Below, one piece after another: positions 54,085-62,660 of a stretch of DNA of 64,000 nucleotides. Position numbers and translations under genes: made by a program. The stretch covers positions 59,180 through 123,179 of the forward strand of contig JAPPNJ010000187.1 in NCBI GenBank assembly GCA_028818705.1, given 5' to 3'. Positions within the stretch are counted from its first letter, which is position 1. Every line of letters starts with the position of its first letter. This DNA comes from Candidatus Poribacteria bacterium. Lineage in GTDB: Bacteria > Poribacteria > WGA-4E > WGA-3G. The notes beneath the pieces were generated by a model. That model had not been told where the DNA came from, ran no database searches, and was given only the letters and a program-made list of their open reading frames with translations.

Positions 54085-54215
54085 GTGAAGTTAGTGCATA
54101 GCGGTTAGTAGTTAGCAGTCAGTCATCAGGTCGCTCACTTCGTTCGCTTTCAGGTGCAGGTTCTGACTGATGCGAGTGCCACGCTCTGATTGCTGACAAC
54201 TGATCGCTGATAACC
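54085..54215. repeat. Degenerate GTTAG/GTCAG heptamer-type repeat region
   Basis: Intergenic stretch made of related words (AGCGGTTAGTAGTTAGCAGTC, CAGTCATCAGG, CTGACAACTGATCGCTGATAACC). Similar DNA lies near 5496-5545 and 47660-47705. No gene. Confidence 0.6.
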
Positions 54216-54219
54216 GATA

Positions 54220-55098
54220 TTAAACAGGCATTGTCCTACCGGCGTATTCTCTCCCAATACGTGCGGCTTCTTCGCCGCCACCGGTGATTCGGACGCCAGC
54301 GTCAATGCTCTCCTTAATTGTATCAGGTGACGTGCTTTCCAAAAACTTAATACCAGCAGCTTGGCATGCGGCAAAGACGCGATTTCGGGCATCTTCTAAT
54401 TCTTGTGGACGTGGGTTCGGTGAATTTTTGTAGCCGAAGGACATGCTCATGTCACCCGGTCCCCATTCAGCAAAGGCGATTCCGGGTACTTGCGCCGTAA
54501 TTTCAACATTCGCCAATGCCCGCTTATTTTCAAATTTGAGTCCGAGGAAGAGTTCACCGTTCGGGTTCAGGGGCCACGGATCAGCGATATCCAAATATTC
54601 GTCAGCAGAGATTCCCCAGATGGGTGCAGCGGAGCCTTGTCCTGCGGACCCACGGCGTCCGACATCCAGTTGCGTACCCACTCCGATTGTCTGGAACGGA
54701 TACCGGCATGCCTCAACAAATGCTTTGACTGCCTCTGGGGATTCAGCATGGCAAAGCAGAAGGCCGTGCACGCCGCGCGCCAGGAGTTGCCGCATCTGCC
54801 AACCGTTGGCGCGAATCACGTCTGCGCTGATACCATCTACAGGTAACTCAACAATAATAGCCGGTGTTGCATGTCCACTATTTGTGGGGCCTCCATCAAG
54901 GAGTCCGCGCATGAAACTGTCCAATCCCGCAAGATCGAAACTCCCGTGCTCCATGCCGACGTTGATATAGTCTGCCCAGGTTTTTGCCATTGCGCGCCCT
55001 GCGTCATAGTTCAGGTCTGCGCCTGTGTGACTGCCAGTGTAAAAGACAGGCAGATCGTCTTCCAGTAATTCGATCGCTTTATTAATGCGTTTCGGCAT
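54220..55098 (-). CDS. HpcH/HpaI aldolase-like protein
   Basis: 292 residues from ATG 55098 with AAGGAG upstream (the frame extends to 55143). TIM-barrel aldolase of the HpcH/HpaI type: VGMEHGSFDLAGLDSFM, AIIVELPVD, GVHGLLLCHAESPEAVKAFV and AFAEWGPGDMSMSFGY, which has the metal-binding Glu and Asp. These enzymes cleave 2-keto-3-deoxy or 4-hydroxy-2-oxo acids with Mg or Mn. Together with the RraA-like gene it may handle 2-oxo acids from sugar or aromatic breakdown (inference). Confidence 0.88.
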   Translation of the reverse strand: MPKRINKAIELLEDDLPVFYTGSHTGADLNYDAGRAMAKTWADYINVGMEHGSFDLAGLDSFMRGLLDGGPTNSGHATPAIIVELPVDGISADVIRANGWQMRQLLARGVHGLLLCHAESPEAVKAFVEACRYPFQTIGVGTQLDVGRRGSAGQGSAAPIWGISADEYLDIADPWPLNPNGELFLGLKFENKRALANVEITAQVPGIAFAEWGPGDMSMSFGYKNSPNPRPQELEDARNRVFAACQAAGIKFLESTSPDTIKESIDAGVRITGGGEEAARIGREYAGRTMPV

Positions 55099-55278
55099 TC
55101 CCGTTCTCCTTCCAACGTGCAATATATAAAAAGGGTCGATCACTTCTGAGCCAATTTTTTTGAACTATAAAAATTGTATAGGAAATTTGACAATGTGTCA
55201 ACGGATTTTTTTTAGGAACCGGAGAATTTAAAAAATAGAGAACTTTGAAATTTCTTGACAAACCTACCTGGTTCCAAT

Positions 55279-55332
55279 AAACTATGATAGATTTTAGAAC
55301 TATTTGGACAGTTTCCAAGAGGGCGAGGCACA
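55279..55332. repeat. Interspersed repeat, copy 1 (AAACTATGATAGATTTTAGA ... GGGCGAGGCAC)
   Basis: Shares beginning and end words, with the same spacing, with 62168-62217. Each copy lies well upstream of a plus-strand gene (55673 and 62661). Confidence 0.75.
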
Positions 55333-55432
55333 AAGCCGAAGCCATCCTCGCTCAATAGAAGTTATGAGGGTTCCCTAATATGTCTACATATTTTTATAAT
55401 TCACTATAAAAGATAATTTTAAGCGATTCACA

Positions 55433-55501
55433 TTTCGCCCCGCTGGGGCTTAGTCGTTAGGGGGTATGGGGTTTCTATAGACATTTCGCCCCGCTGGGGC
55501 T
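55433..55501. repeat. Two copies of the TTTCGCCCCGCTGGGGCT palindrome
   Basis: Copies at 55433-55450 and 55484-55501; a third at 56860-56877. GCCCC/GGGGC arms. Found only in the gaps before plus-strand genes in this part of the window. Confidence 0.9.
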
Positions 55502-55579
55502 GCTGGTTAGTATAAACGAGAATGTTTTTCTGTAAGTTCGGTAGATGTCTGAAACTTGTAGAAAAATACACTGACCCTT

Positions 55580-55627
55580 GGAAACTCAACTTGAATGGAA
55601 TCCGAATTGTCCAAACTTTAGTATAAA
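55580..55627 (+). promoter_or_regulatory. Promoter-like region upstream of the dehydrogenase, shared with the sigma operon
   Basis: A 47-base block from GGAAACTCAA to CAAACTTTAGTATAAA with a TATAAA -10-like hexamer. It matches 56932-56979 in spacing and at the CAAACTTTAGTATAA end. No clear -35 of the TTGACA type. Could be a promoter or part of a repeat. Confidence 0.45.
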
Positions 55628-55672
55628 AGTTGGATTGGATACTAAAAATTTCTACAAGGAGTTATCAATATT

Positions 55673-56623
55673 GTGAGAGCACTTGTTGTCAAGTCATTGC
55701 CAGATAAACGCCGCGAAAAGATTGTTGTCGACGATTGGAAAGAACCGGTATCACCTGTCGGGAACGAGGTACTGTGTCAAGCTGTCTTTACCGGTCTCAC
55801 CAATGGTACAGAGCGGAATCAGCTCATCGGTGGTAACTATTCAGCCTCGGATAACCGGCTGCCGACTACTGATGGATACCAAAACGTTGGCAGAGTTGTT
55901 GAAACGGGACCGGACGTAACGCAACTTCAAGTTGGTGACCTCATCTATGCCAGTGTGAATCATGTCGAACGGTTTACCATCCCAGAAGATGGACTCCTGC
56001 TAAAACTGCCAGAAGATGTTGATCCAAGCGAGGCTGCTCTGTTCGGTATCTCCGGTGTCGCGATGCACTGCTGCCGTCGGGTAGATCCGCGTATCGGCGA
56101 AAAAGTGCTTATCGTCGGACAGGGATGCATCGGTATGTTCGCTGCACAGATTATTCACGCCATGGGTGCTCGCGTCACGGTCTGCGATATCGAAGAATCG
56201 CGTTTGGAACAGATGCGTCAACTCGGTGTAGCAGAACAGGTATTCAATACAAGTGGTGACAGTTGGGAGACGCAAATCCAAAATGATCACTTTGACGCTG
56301 TTATGGATTTTGCCGGTGTTCCTGACATGGTTACACCAATGATTCACGCCTGTAAAGTTCGGGGACGCCTCCTCTTAGTCGCCGGACGGTTCGATGTTAA
56401 CTACACCTTTAACGTCGGACAACATAAGGAAATTAGCATCCTTCAGTGTAGTCACTTCACTTGTGACGATTTGGAAAATCTCTGCCGGTTGCTCCGCCAA
56501 GGTTCTGTCAAGATTGCACCGCTGATTCGACACCGTGTGAACGTTGATGAAGCACCTCAGCTATATCAATTGCTTCGCGACGAACCGATGCGTTTGTTAG
56601 GTACGGTGTTTCAATGGGAATAG
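55673..56623 (+). CDS. Medium-chain dehydrogenase/reductase (zinc-less alcohol dehydrogenase-like)
   Basis: 316 residues starting with GTG, RBS AAGGAG nearby. The N-terminal catalytic part has VLCQAVFTGLTNGTERN in place of the zinc-binding Cys-His segment; no structural Cys4 lobe is visible. The Rossmann part is KVLIVGQGCIGMFAAQIIHAMGA (about 143-165) with a following Asp (VCDIEESRL). Resembles BchC-like and threonine-dehydrogenase-like proteins that use NAD(P). Substrate unknown; it probably lacks catalytic zinc, so a reduction or C-C oxidation other than simple alcohol oxidation is possible. Confidence 0.85.
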   Translation: MRALVVKSLPDKRREKIVVDDWKEPVSPVGNEVLCQAVFTGLTNGTERNQLIGGNYSASDNRLPTTDGYQNVGRVVETGPDVTQLQVGDLIYASVNHVERFTIPEDGLLLKLPEDVDPSEAALFGISGVAMHCCRRVDPRIGEKVLIVGQGCIGMFAAQIIHAMGARVTVCDIEESRLEQMRQLGVAEQVFNTSGDSWETQIQNDHFDAVMDFAGVPDMVTPMIHACKVRGRLLLVAGRFDVNYTFNVGQHKEISILQCSHFTCDDLENLCRLLRQGSVKIAPLIRHRVNVDEAPQLYQLLRDEPMRLLGTVFQWE

Positions 56624-56859
56624 GATTAGATTATCCTGTCCAGCACTCACCAAAGTAGGGAAGGGATCTTCATAAACAGATTTCTATCCCTACAGGTCCC
56701 AACACCGCCACACAAAAACTACTACTCTATCAGCGTCATCCACACTATCCATCCAAGGCTACCTGCAATTCAGAAAAACGCGGACGAAACATCAACAATC
56801 GCGCCTAAATTTTGACCTTTTTCATCCTAACTTAAGCTTTGGACAGTTTTAAGCACACC

Positions 56860-56877
56860 TTTCGCCCCGCTGGGGCT
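56860..56877. repeat. Third copy of the TTTCGCCCCGCTGGGGCT palindrome
   Basis: Same 18-bp sequence as at 55433 and 55484. The gap 56624-57105 otherwise holds the promoter-like block below and no gene. Confidence 0.9.
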
Positions 56878-56931
56878 TATTTTTCCGATCAGGTGCTCGT
56901 GCGCAACTTGGAGGGAAATAGAAATGTCCTT

Positions 56932-56979
56932 GAAAACCCAATCTGAAACAAATACAAACTGTTCAAACTTTAGTATAAT
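56932..56979 (+). promoter_or_regulatory. Candidate promoter of the sigma-factor operon
   Basis: Ends in TAGTATAAT with a perfect TATAAT hexamer at 56974-56979, 127 bases before the sigma gene. The 47-base block matches 55580-55626 at the ends and spacing. No TTGACA at the expected distance, so an activator or alternative sigma may be needed. Confidence 0.5.
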
Positions 56980-57105
56980 ACGATTTCGGTTGACAAAGGT
57001 TACATCGCCCGTCACACCTGTATTTCTGAGATAATTTAAGAAAAGTGCAACCTTTTTGCAACTCGTTTGTAGTTACGTTAACCCTCAAGTGCGCGGAGTT
57101 GAAAC

Positions 57106-57639
57106 ATGACAGAAGATAAATTCCTTGAGCTTGTCCAAGAACACCAGGCTCAGATTTATCAGTATACGCTTTATCTACTCGGGAATCGGGAAGATGCGGA
57201 GGATATAACACAGGAGACGTTCATAAAGGCATGGGAACACCGTGCGAAATTACGTCTGAATACCGTCCGTTCATGGTTGCTAAAATGCGCGCAAAATCTC
57301 TGTTTCAACCTGTTAAAACGGCGCAAGTTTCAGGAACCTTTGGCAGAAGGAGATGAAGCAGAACTTGAAATGCTACTGCACAGGCATACACACCGGTCAA
57401 ATCCCTTGCCTGATGAACTTGTCATCAAGCAGGAACTTAAAGCGTCAGTGCATGATGCAATCAATAAGTTGTCGCCAGAGATGCGATCGGTTGTAATTAT
57501 GCGGGAATTGGAAGGTATGAGTTTCAAGGAAATCGCAGAGGTATTAGACCAACCCGAAGGTTCTGTGAAATCAACTGTATTCCGTGCCCGCAAGAGGTTA
57601 CGGGAACTACTGAGTTCCTACTGGAGAAACAACGAATGA
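57106..57639 (+). CDS. ECF RNA polymerase sigma factor (RpoE-like)
   Basis: 177 residues. Sigma region 2 (about 7-75: FLELVQEHQAQIYQYTLYLL, then NREDAEDITQETFIKAWEH, which binds the -10 and core polymerase) and region 4 (about 112-165: AINKLSPEMRSVVIMRELEGMS-FKEIAEVLDQPEGSVKSTVFRARKRL, the -35-binding helix-turn-helix). No region 3, as in ECF factors. Overlaps the anti-sigma gene by four bases (ATGA), so the two are coupled. Starts after GGAG and the ATG at 57106. Confidence 0.95.
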   Translation: MTEDKFLELVQEHQAQIYQYTLYLLGNREDAEDITQETFIKAWEHRAKLRLNTVRSWLLKCAQNLCFNLLKRRKFQEPLAEGDEAELEMLLHRHTHRSNPLPDELVIKQELKASVHDAINKLSPEMRSVVIMRELEGMSFKEIAEVLDQPEGSVKSTVFRARKRLRELLSSYWRNNE

Positions 57640-58316
57640 ACCACTTTCCTCTTCGTCAAGATTCATCTTGCATGGAAGTTCAGGATACCTTAGAGGCATA
57701 TCTCGCTGATGAATTGGATGCAGACACACACGCGATAGTGGAAGCGCACATTGCATCCTGTCCAAGGTGTCAAGATGAGATCCACTTTATCGAGGCAATT
57801 GATGAAGCATTACACGAACTTCCGAAACCGGAGCCGCCGCCAGAAATCTTTAATGCGGTTGCGGCTTATGTTCGCGCGCATCCGGACAAGCGTGAGCGGT
57901 GGTGGCATCGGCTATTTCAATTATTTACATTCTGGGATAATTTAACTTTGTCACTCGTTCGCGCAGGGGCACTGGTATGTCTCGTTGGGATTGTCCTGTT
58001 CGGCACCTATCAGTATCAACAACATAAAAAAATTATGCAAGTCTCCCGTGATTTGAATTATGCACTTAGCAAGTTGAATTTCGCAGTAGAAAGAACAAAT
58101 ATTGTAGTTAGCGAAAAACTTCCGGATGTGCGGATTAATGAGACTTCACATCGTCCGTTTGTTCAGATTGAAGAAGCTTCACGCCGGGCATTGAAACAGA
58201 AACAAAATATTTCATCAGCAATTCATAGGAGTTTAGATAGCCTTAACCAGTCACCTAAAAATGCTCTGGATCCGGAACGCGATCAAGACTCACAACAAGG
58301 AGGAAAAACACCATGA
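57636..58316 (+). CDS. Membrane anti-sigma factor with zinc-finger (ZAS) domain
   Basis: 226 residues. The ZAS motif HxxxCxxC is HIASCPRC (His 38, Cys 42, Cys 45), which holds the sigma factor inactive. One membrane helix (about 105-126, LSLVRAGALVCLVGIVLFGTYQ). An external region of about 100 residues follows, with coiled-coil character and little recognisable sequence. Overlaps both neighbours by four bases (ATGA each), a typical sigma/anti-sigma arrangement. Signal for release is unknown. Confidence 0.93.
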   Translation: MNHFPLRQDSSCMEVQDTLEAYLADELDADTHAIVEAHIASCPRCQDEIHFIEAIDEALHELPKPEPPPEIFNAVAAYVRAHPDKRERWWHRLFQLFTFWDNLTLSLVRAGALVCLVGIVLFGTYQYQQHKKIMQVSRDLNYALSKLNFAVERTNIVVSEKLPDVRINETSHRPFVQIEEASRRALKQKQNISSAIHRSLDSLNQSPKNALDPERDQDSQQGGKTP

Positions 58317-58984
58317 ACAGATCCACCCTTACAGCTTTTTTAGTAGTCTGCTGCCTCCTCACGGTGGGGTACGCCTTGACTAACGGTGTGGCAAAAGCAG
58401 AGACCATCCGCGGCAAAATAGAGATGGATTTGCCGGATGCCTCTATCCCTAAAGTTGTAATTAACTTAGATAAAACATTCTTCAACCTACTTATCAATTT
58501 TGGTATTACAAGTATTCCAAAATCCGCTGGTGATGAACCGATAGCGGTAACGGAATATGCCGAAATGCTAAAAGGTGCTGCTATCCGGGCTTACGATAAA
58601 GGGACTCAAGACCTCGACGAAATAATAGACCACTATCAAAGTGTACTTGAAGACGAGAAGTGGGAACATATTGTTAAAGTCAAAGACGAATTCGATCTGA
58701 GTCTGCTCTATGGAGAGGAACCGGATATAGTGCAGGGTATTTTCATCAGGATTACTGATGAGGAAGGATCGGGTTTCGTGAACATTTATGGAGAAATCGA
58801 CTTTCAGAAACTTGGTGTTCTGTTCAAACATCTCCTTGAATCCAATTCGGAAGAAGGGATGCCCAAAACAATTCGTGATTGGGTAAACACTCCCAAGTCC
58901 GAATGGTGGAAAGCACGGTTTACCTCGGAAGAATCGGACGCAACAGAGAAATCAGACACTGAAACAGACGATTACTCAAAGTAA
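58313..58984 (+). CDS. Exported DUF4252-like protein
   Basis: 223 residues. Signal peptide at about 1-27 (LTAFLVVCCLLTVGYAL). The body has LPDASIPKVVINLDKTFFNLLI, IAVTEYAEMLKGAAIRAYD, HYQSVLEDEKWEHIVKVKD and VQGIFIRITDEEGSGFVNI (residues about 35-165), the DUF4252 pattern. In Bacteroidetes this family often follows ECF sigma/anti-sigma pairs, as here. It is the closest homologue, within the window, of the N-terminal part of the next gene. Function unknown; envelope location. RBS AAGGAGG overlaps the end of the anti-sigma gene. Confidence 0.8.
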   Translation: MNRSTLTAFLVVCCLLTVGYALTNGVAKAETIRGKIEMDLPDASIPKVVINLDKTFFNLLINFGITSIPKSAGDEPIAVTEYAEMLKGAAIRAYDKGTQDLDEIIDHYQSVLEDEKWEHIVKVKDEFDLSLLYGEEPDIVQGIFIRITDEEGSGFVNIYGEIDFQKLGVLFKHLLESNSEEGMPKTIRDWVNTPKSEWWKARFTSEESDATEKSDTETDDYSK

Positions 58985-58996
58985 GGAGGCGAACAA

Positions 58997-61102
58997 ATGA
59001 AACTGCGGAGGCACTTTATACTGTTGTTCATGCTGGTGTTTTTAACTTCAGGGTTAATACCGATGCAATCGACAGTTGCACAACAGGAAAAATCTGACCA
59101 AATCGGGAGGAAAGGACTTATTATTTTCGATTTTCCAACCCCGCTTGAAGCAAAAGTTGAGGTTAACCTAACGGCAAAACTTATCAACTTGGTTACCAAA
59201 TCGGTGAGCAATACACCAGAAGTTGCCGAACTAATTCAGATGTTGGACGGCATTTATGTACGCACCTATGATAGGATCACTATTGACGAACGGGAATTGG
59301 TTGACTACTTCCAGCATAGACTCAAGAAAGATAAATGGGAGGTTCTCGTCAAAATCAAGGACGAGAGCGAAGTTGTAGAAATCGGCCTACTCTTTGACGA
59401 AGACATAGTCTACGGGATCTTCATCATTGTGATTCCCGAAACGTCTGGAGAAGCCACTTTCGTTAACATCGTCGGGGAGATCGATCCAGAACGCATTGAG
59501 GACTTGCTTGGAAATCTGAGCAGTTTTGGTGCGATGGATATTAATGTCGGTGAGGCGTTGAAGGCACAAGTAGAGCCGATCCGAGATATAATTCAGAGAG
59601 AATTGCTCGCTGTAAAAATTGAGAATCCTCCGACGATTGATGGCATCCTGGATGACGCGTGTTGGAAAATCGCGCCTGAAGCGAATAACTTTACCGAGGT
59701 CAGCAATGGAAACCCTGTTGAGGATGATTCAGCAGTTAAACTGATTTATACCAACGAAGCCATCTATGTAGCATGGTACCTCAAGGACAGCGATCCGAAT
59801 AAAATCGTCGCTCGCCAAACCTTAGACCATGTCCGGTTTGGAAGGACAACAGAGGATTGGGTCTCCTTCAGTATAGATCCGTTCCACACACATCGCTTTT
59901 CCAATCGCACTTTTTTTCAGGCAAACCCACTTGGAAAAAAATATGTCCGCTCCCCTAAGCGGGAGGCAAAGAGTATGAAATGGATGGATCAGTGGAACGT
60001 CGCCGCCAGCATTAATGCGTACGGCTGGACCGTGGAGATGGAAATCCCGTGGGAAATGTTGGATTACCCAGATACAACCGAACCGATTCGGATGGGAATT
60101 AACTTTGATCGCGGACAGGTCCGGACAGGTATCCGGTCTTGGTGGTCAAATATAGGCGTTGAGGAATCTTATGAAAAAGACGGACACTGGCTACATGTGT
60201 TACCGCCAAAACTGTCAGACTCGCAAGGTTCGTTAGACACCTTAGAATCCATTGAACCCAGTGAACCAATAGAACTCGGTGAACGGAGTGAACCAATAGA
60301 ACCAACGGAACCCGTTTTAGGAAAAACCAACACTGCCTCCCTGACTCCGACTCCAATGCGTCCTACAGTGGTAAATTCATCAAACAGGGACATCTTTCGC
60401 TCGGTGAATGCCAGCATTCTCAACCCTGTGGACGGGCTGCGCCTTGGCATTGGATTTGAAGTTGGAAGACGCTGGTATGCGGATCCACTCTTTTTTTCAG
60501 GATCGGGTTCAACGATTCGACCAAACGGGTACGAAACGACTGCCTCAATTGACGTTCACGAAGCCGGTTCTCAGATGCAGAACGGTATGTCGGTAGATCC
60601 ATTCCTGTTCGGCACAATGAGTTACGGCATTTCAAGCCGAAGCACGAATTATCGCGCGGGTGGTGGTGTAACAATAGAGGGAGATTCACATCTGATATAC
60701 AGCGCGCAAATCCACCGACTAACACCCGTGAGGGATAGAGATATCATGTTAAGCGATAGCGAGCAGTTTTTGCGAGCATTGTGGGGTACTGATTTCCAAG
60801 ATTACTATCTCCGAGAGGGTGCGGTGACGGCAGTCCAATGGCAATCTGCTAATATCATGCATTCACTCGGACTGTCATTATTGTGGGAAGAACACAACAG
60901 TCTGCAGCGGACGATGGATTTCCATCTCAGAAACTGGTCAGCAGCACCTGAATTAGGGAGACGGCAAAATTCGCCAATACACGCTGGCAGTATGCGGAGT
61001 ATCTCCTTAAAATACGATTTTGATAATCGCGGATGGACTGACCTAAAAAACGATTTTGAGGACCGCGAGAATAGAGCAGCGGAATGGTCTCGTATGTTTT
61101 AG
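58997..61102 (+). CDS. Exported protein: DUF4252-like domain plus CBM9-like domain plus C-terminal extension
   Basis: 701 residues, RBS AAGGAGG. Signal peptide at 1-28. Residues about 35-190 repeat the DUF4252 pattern of the preceding protein (LINLVTKSVSN, IYVRTYDRITIDERELVDYFQ, WEVLVKIKDE, EATFVNIVGEI). Residues about 205-415 form a CBM9-like/DOMON sugar-binding domain (IENPPTIDGILDDACWK, YVAWYLKDSDPNKI, DWVSFSIDPF, AYGWTVEMEIPWEML). An E/P-rich linker follows (about 415-460), then about 230 residues resembling the barrel part of DUF5916 proteins (FRSVNASILNPVDGL, GFEVGRRWYADPL). The combination suggests an outer-surface sugar-binding role controlled by the sigma pair; not proven. Confidence 0.8.
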   Translation: MKLRRHFILLFMLVFLTSGLIPMQSTVAQQEKSDQIGRKGLIIFDFPTPLEAKVEVNLTAKLINLVTKSVSNTPEVAELIQMLDGIYVRTYDRITIDERELVDYFQHRLKKDKWEVLVKIKDESEVVEIGLLFDEDIVYGIFIIVIPETSGEATFVNIVGEIDPERIEDLLGNLSSFGAMDINVGEALKAQVEPIRDIIQRELLAVKIENPPTIDGILDDACWKIAPEANNFTEVSNGNPVEDDSAVKLIYTNEAIYVAWYLKDSDPNKIVARQTLDHVRFGRTTEDWVSFSIDPFHTHRFSNRTFFQANPLGKKYVRSPKREAKSMKWMDQWNVAASINAYGWTVEMEIPWEMLDYPDTTEPIRMGINFDRGQVRTGIRSWWSNIGVEESYEKDGHWLHVLPPKLSDSQGSLDTLESIEPSEPIELGERSEPIEPTEPVLGKTNTASLTPTPMRPTVVNSSNRDIFRSVNASILNPVDGLRLGIGFEVGRRWYADPLFFSGSGSTIRPNGYETTASIDVHEAGSQMQNGMSVDPFLFGTMSYGISSRSTNYRAGGGVTIEGDSHLIYSAQIHRLTPVRDRDIMLSDSEQFLRALWGTDFQDYYLREGAVTAVQWQSANIMHSLGLSLLWEEHNSLQRTMDFHLRNWSAAPELGRRQNSPIHAGSMRSISLKYDFDNRGWTDLKNDFEDRENRAAEWSRMF

Positions 61103-61168
61103 CTTGAGAGAAATGGGCGGTGCCGTTGTGCTCGCCCGTTTCCGACTCTTTTGAAAGGAGAAAATTTT

Positions 61169-62116
61169 ATGAAAGCCGTAGTGAAATGTAAATTTTATGC
61201 GATAATATTACTCGTTGCTGCATCATTAATGGTCGGTACTGCGATAAGCACTGATCAGACAGATGTGGTATCTACAGGAGATACTAAGCAGATGGCACAA
61301 AAACCGACACTCATGATTCTTGGCAGTGGACACTTGGCAAACTGGGGAGCAGACAGAATCAATTACAGAATGGATGACGTTCTCGCCCCCAAACGTCAAT
61401 CCGAACTTCAGCAACTTGCTGAGCAACTTGCCCAATTTAAACCAACTAAGATAACTGTTGAAGTTGACGAACGCTGAGATGCTGAACTGCAAGAGGAATA
61501 TAACGGTTACCTGAAGGGTAACTTTCAACTTGAACGCCATGAAATCCACCAGATTGGGTTCCGATTAGCGAAAATGATGGGACATCCAAAGGTCTATTGC
61601 GTGGATTATTTTCGCGATGATCCAATTGTTCGGGAGGATCGAGATGATCATTTGACAGATTGGGGCACGTTTGCGGAGGCGAACAATCAAAAGCACCTAT
61701 TGTCTGACGATGAGAAGATCGAAGGGAAAATTGTACAAGATGAAGAGGGTAGAACTTGGATTGTACCTGAAAAATACGAACCCTTGATTGACATGTATAT
61801 AAGAATGAACCAAGATGAAAAGATCCAAAAAAATCTCCGTGGCTACTTACGGATTGCCAGAATTGGTTCACAAGACCAGTATCCGGGTGCGAATTGGGTT
61901 GCACATTTTTGGTATCCAAGGAACCTCAAAACTTTCGTCAATCTCACCCGAATTACGGAATCAGAAGATGAGCGTATTTTGCTAATCATCGGTGCTGGGC
62001 ACTTGGGATTCCTTAGACAGATTGTGGAGGACTCTGAATTCTATCACTTAGAGAGTCCATTAGAATACTTGGAAGCAGGCGAGAAAGAAAGACCCTCAAC
62101 CGAGAGGGCCGATTGA
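61169..62116 (+). pseudogene. DUF5694-like exported protein interrupted by one in-frame TGA
   Basis: The frame from ATG 61169 (AAGGAG upstream; signal peptide with IILLVAASLMVGTA) runs to a TGA at 61475-61477 and continues, same frame, to 62116: 315 residues if read through. Before the TGA: LMILGSGHLANWGADR, DDVLAPKRQSELQQLAEQL, FKPTKITVEVDER. After it: DAELQEEYNGYLKG, HEIHQIGFRLAKMMG, and YCVDYF. These are the successive conserved blocks of DUF5694-type (TraB/GumN-related) proteins. The TGA lies at a variable, not a Cys, position, so a CGA-to-TGA nonsense change is the simplest explanation. A 6-bp hairpin (GTTACC/GGTAAC, 61506-61522) begins 28 bases after the TGA, so recoding cannot be excluded. 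Confidence 0.75.
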
Positions 62117-62167
62117 GGATATAGTTTGTATAATGCACTTCGATGCTTGCGTTGGGTATTGGTCTAC

Positions 62168-62217
62168 AAACTATGGTAGATTTTAGAATTACCTATACAT
62201 TTTGAGGGGCGAGGCAC
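62168..62217. repeat. Interspersed repeat, copy 2
   Basis: Counterpart of 55279-55332 (AAACTATGGTAGATTTTAGAA at the left, GGGCGAGGCAC at the right). Confidence 0.75.
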
Positions 62218-62218
62218 G

Positions 62219-62412
62219 CAATCAGAATCAACGGTATCTATGCCTGTGGGCATGTAATCAGAATCAACGGTATGAAGCCCTTATGGGCTTCCCCGGGCAT
62301 TCACCGGGGGTATGAAGCCCGTGTGGCTTCCCCGTCCCCGCCTCTTATCAGGGGCTTTAAGAGGCGGTGAATGCCACACGGCATTCATACCGTTGATTGC
62401 GTAAGTCCTATT
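62219..62412. repeat. ATCAACGGTA-family palindrome cluster
   Basis: At least three AATCAACGGTA words with CTATGCC/GGGCATG-, GAAGCCC/GGGCTTC- and GAATGCC/GGCATTC-like arms and a large GAGGCGG/CCGCCTC fold. Ends with CGTTGATTGCGTAAGTCCTA, the right end of the 31089-31250 element. Together with a MITE-like right end at 62508-62535 and CCGAACAAG/CTTGTTCGG words (62441-62490) it fills the gap 62117-62660; no gene. Confidence 0.85.
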
Positions 62413-62660
62413 GAGTAATATCCCAACCTCTGGATGCCTGAACTTGTTCGGGAGTGTTTCACTGAGACGTGTCCCCAACAAGTTGGGGCATCCGAAAAGA
62501 GTCCCCGATTAAATTCTTAATCTTCATACAGTTTGTGGTACAATATGCTTGTCAGATTATTTCTCTCCCCACTATAAAAATTCTCAAGTGATTTATATTT
62601 TTTTAAACCCCCTTCCGAGAAATCTCACTCTTTAGGTTAAAACCCAATTGGGAATCGTTT

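Noticed and set aside
15983-62116. TGA reassigned to an amino acid in the whole genome
   Set aside because: TGA ends several conserved genes here, including the sigma and anti-sigma genes at ATGA overlaps, so only local recoding or mutation is considered.
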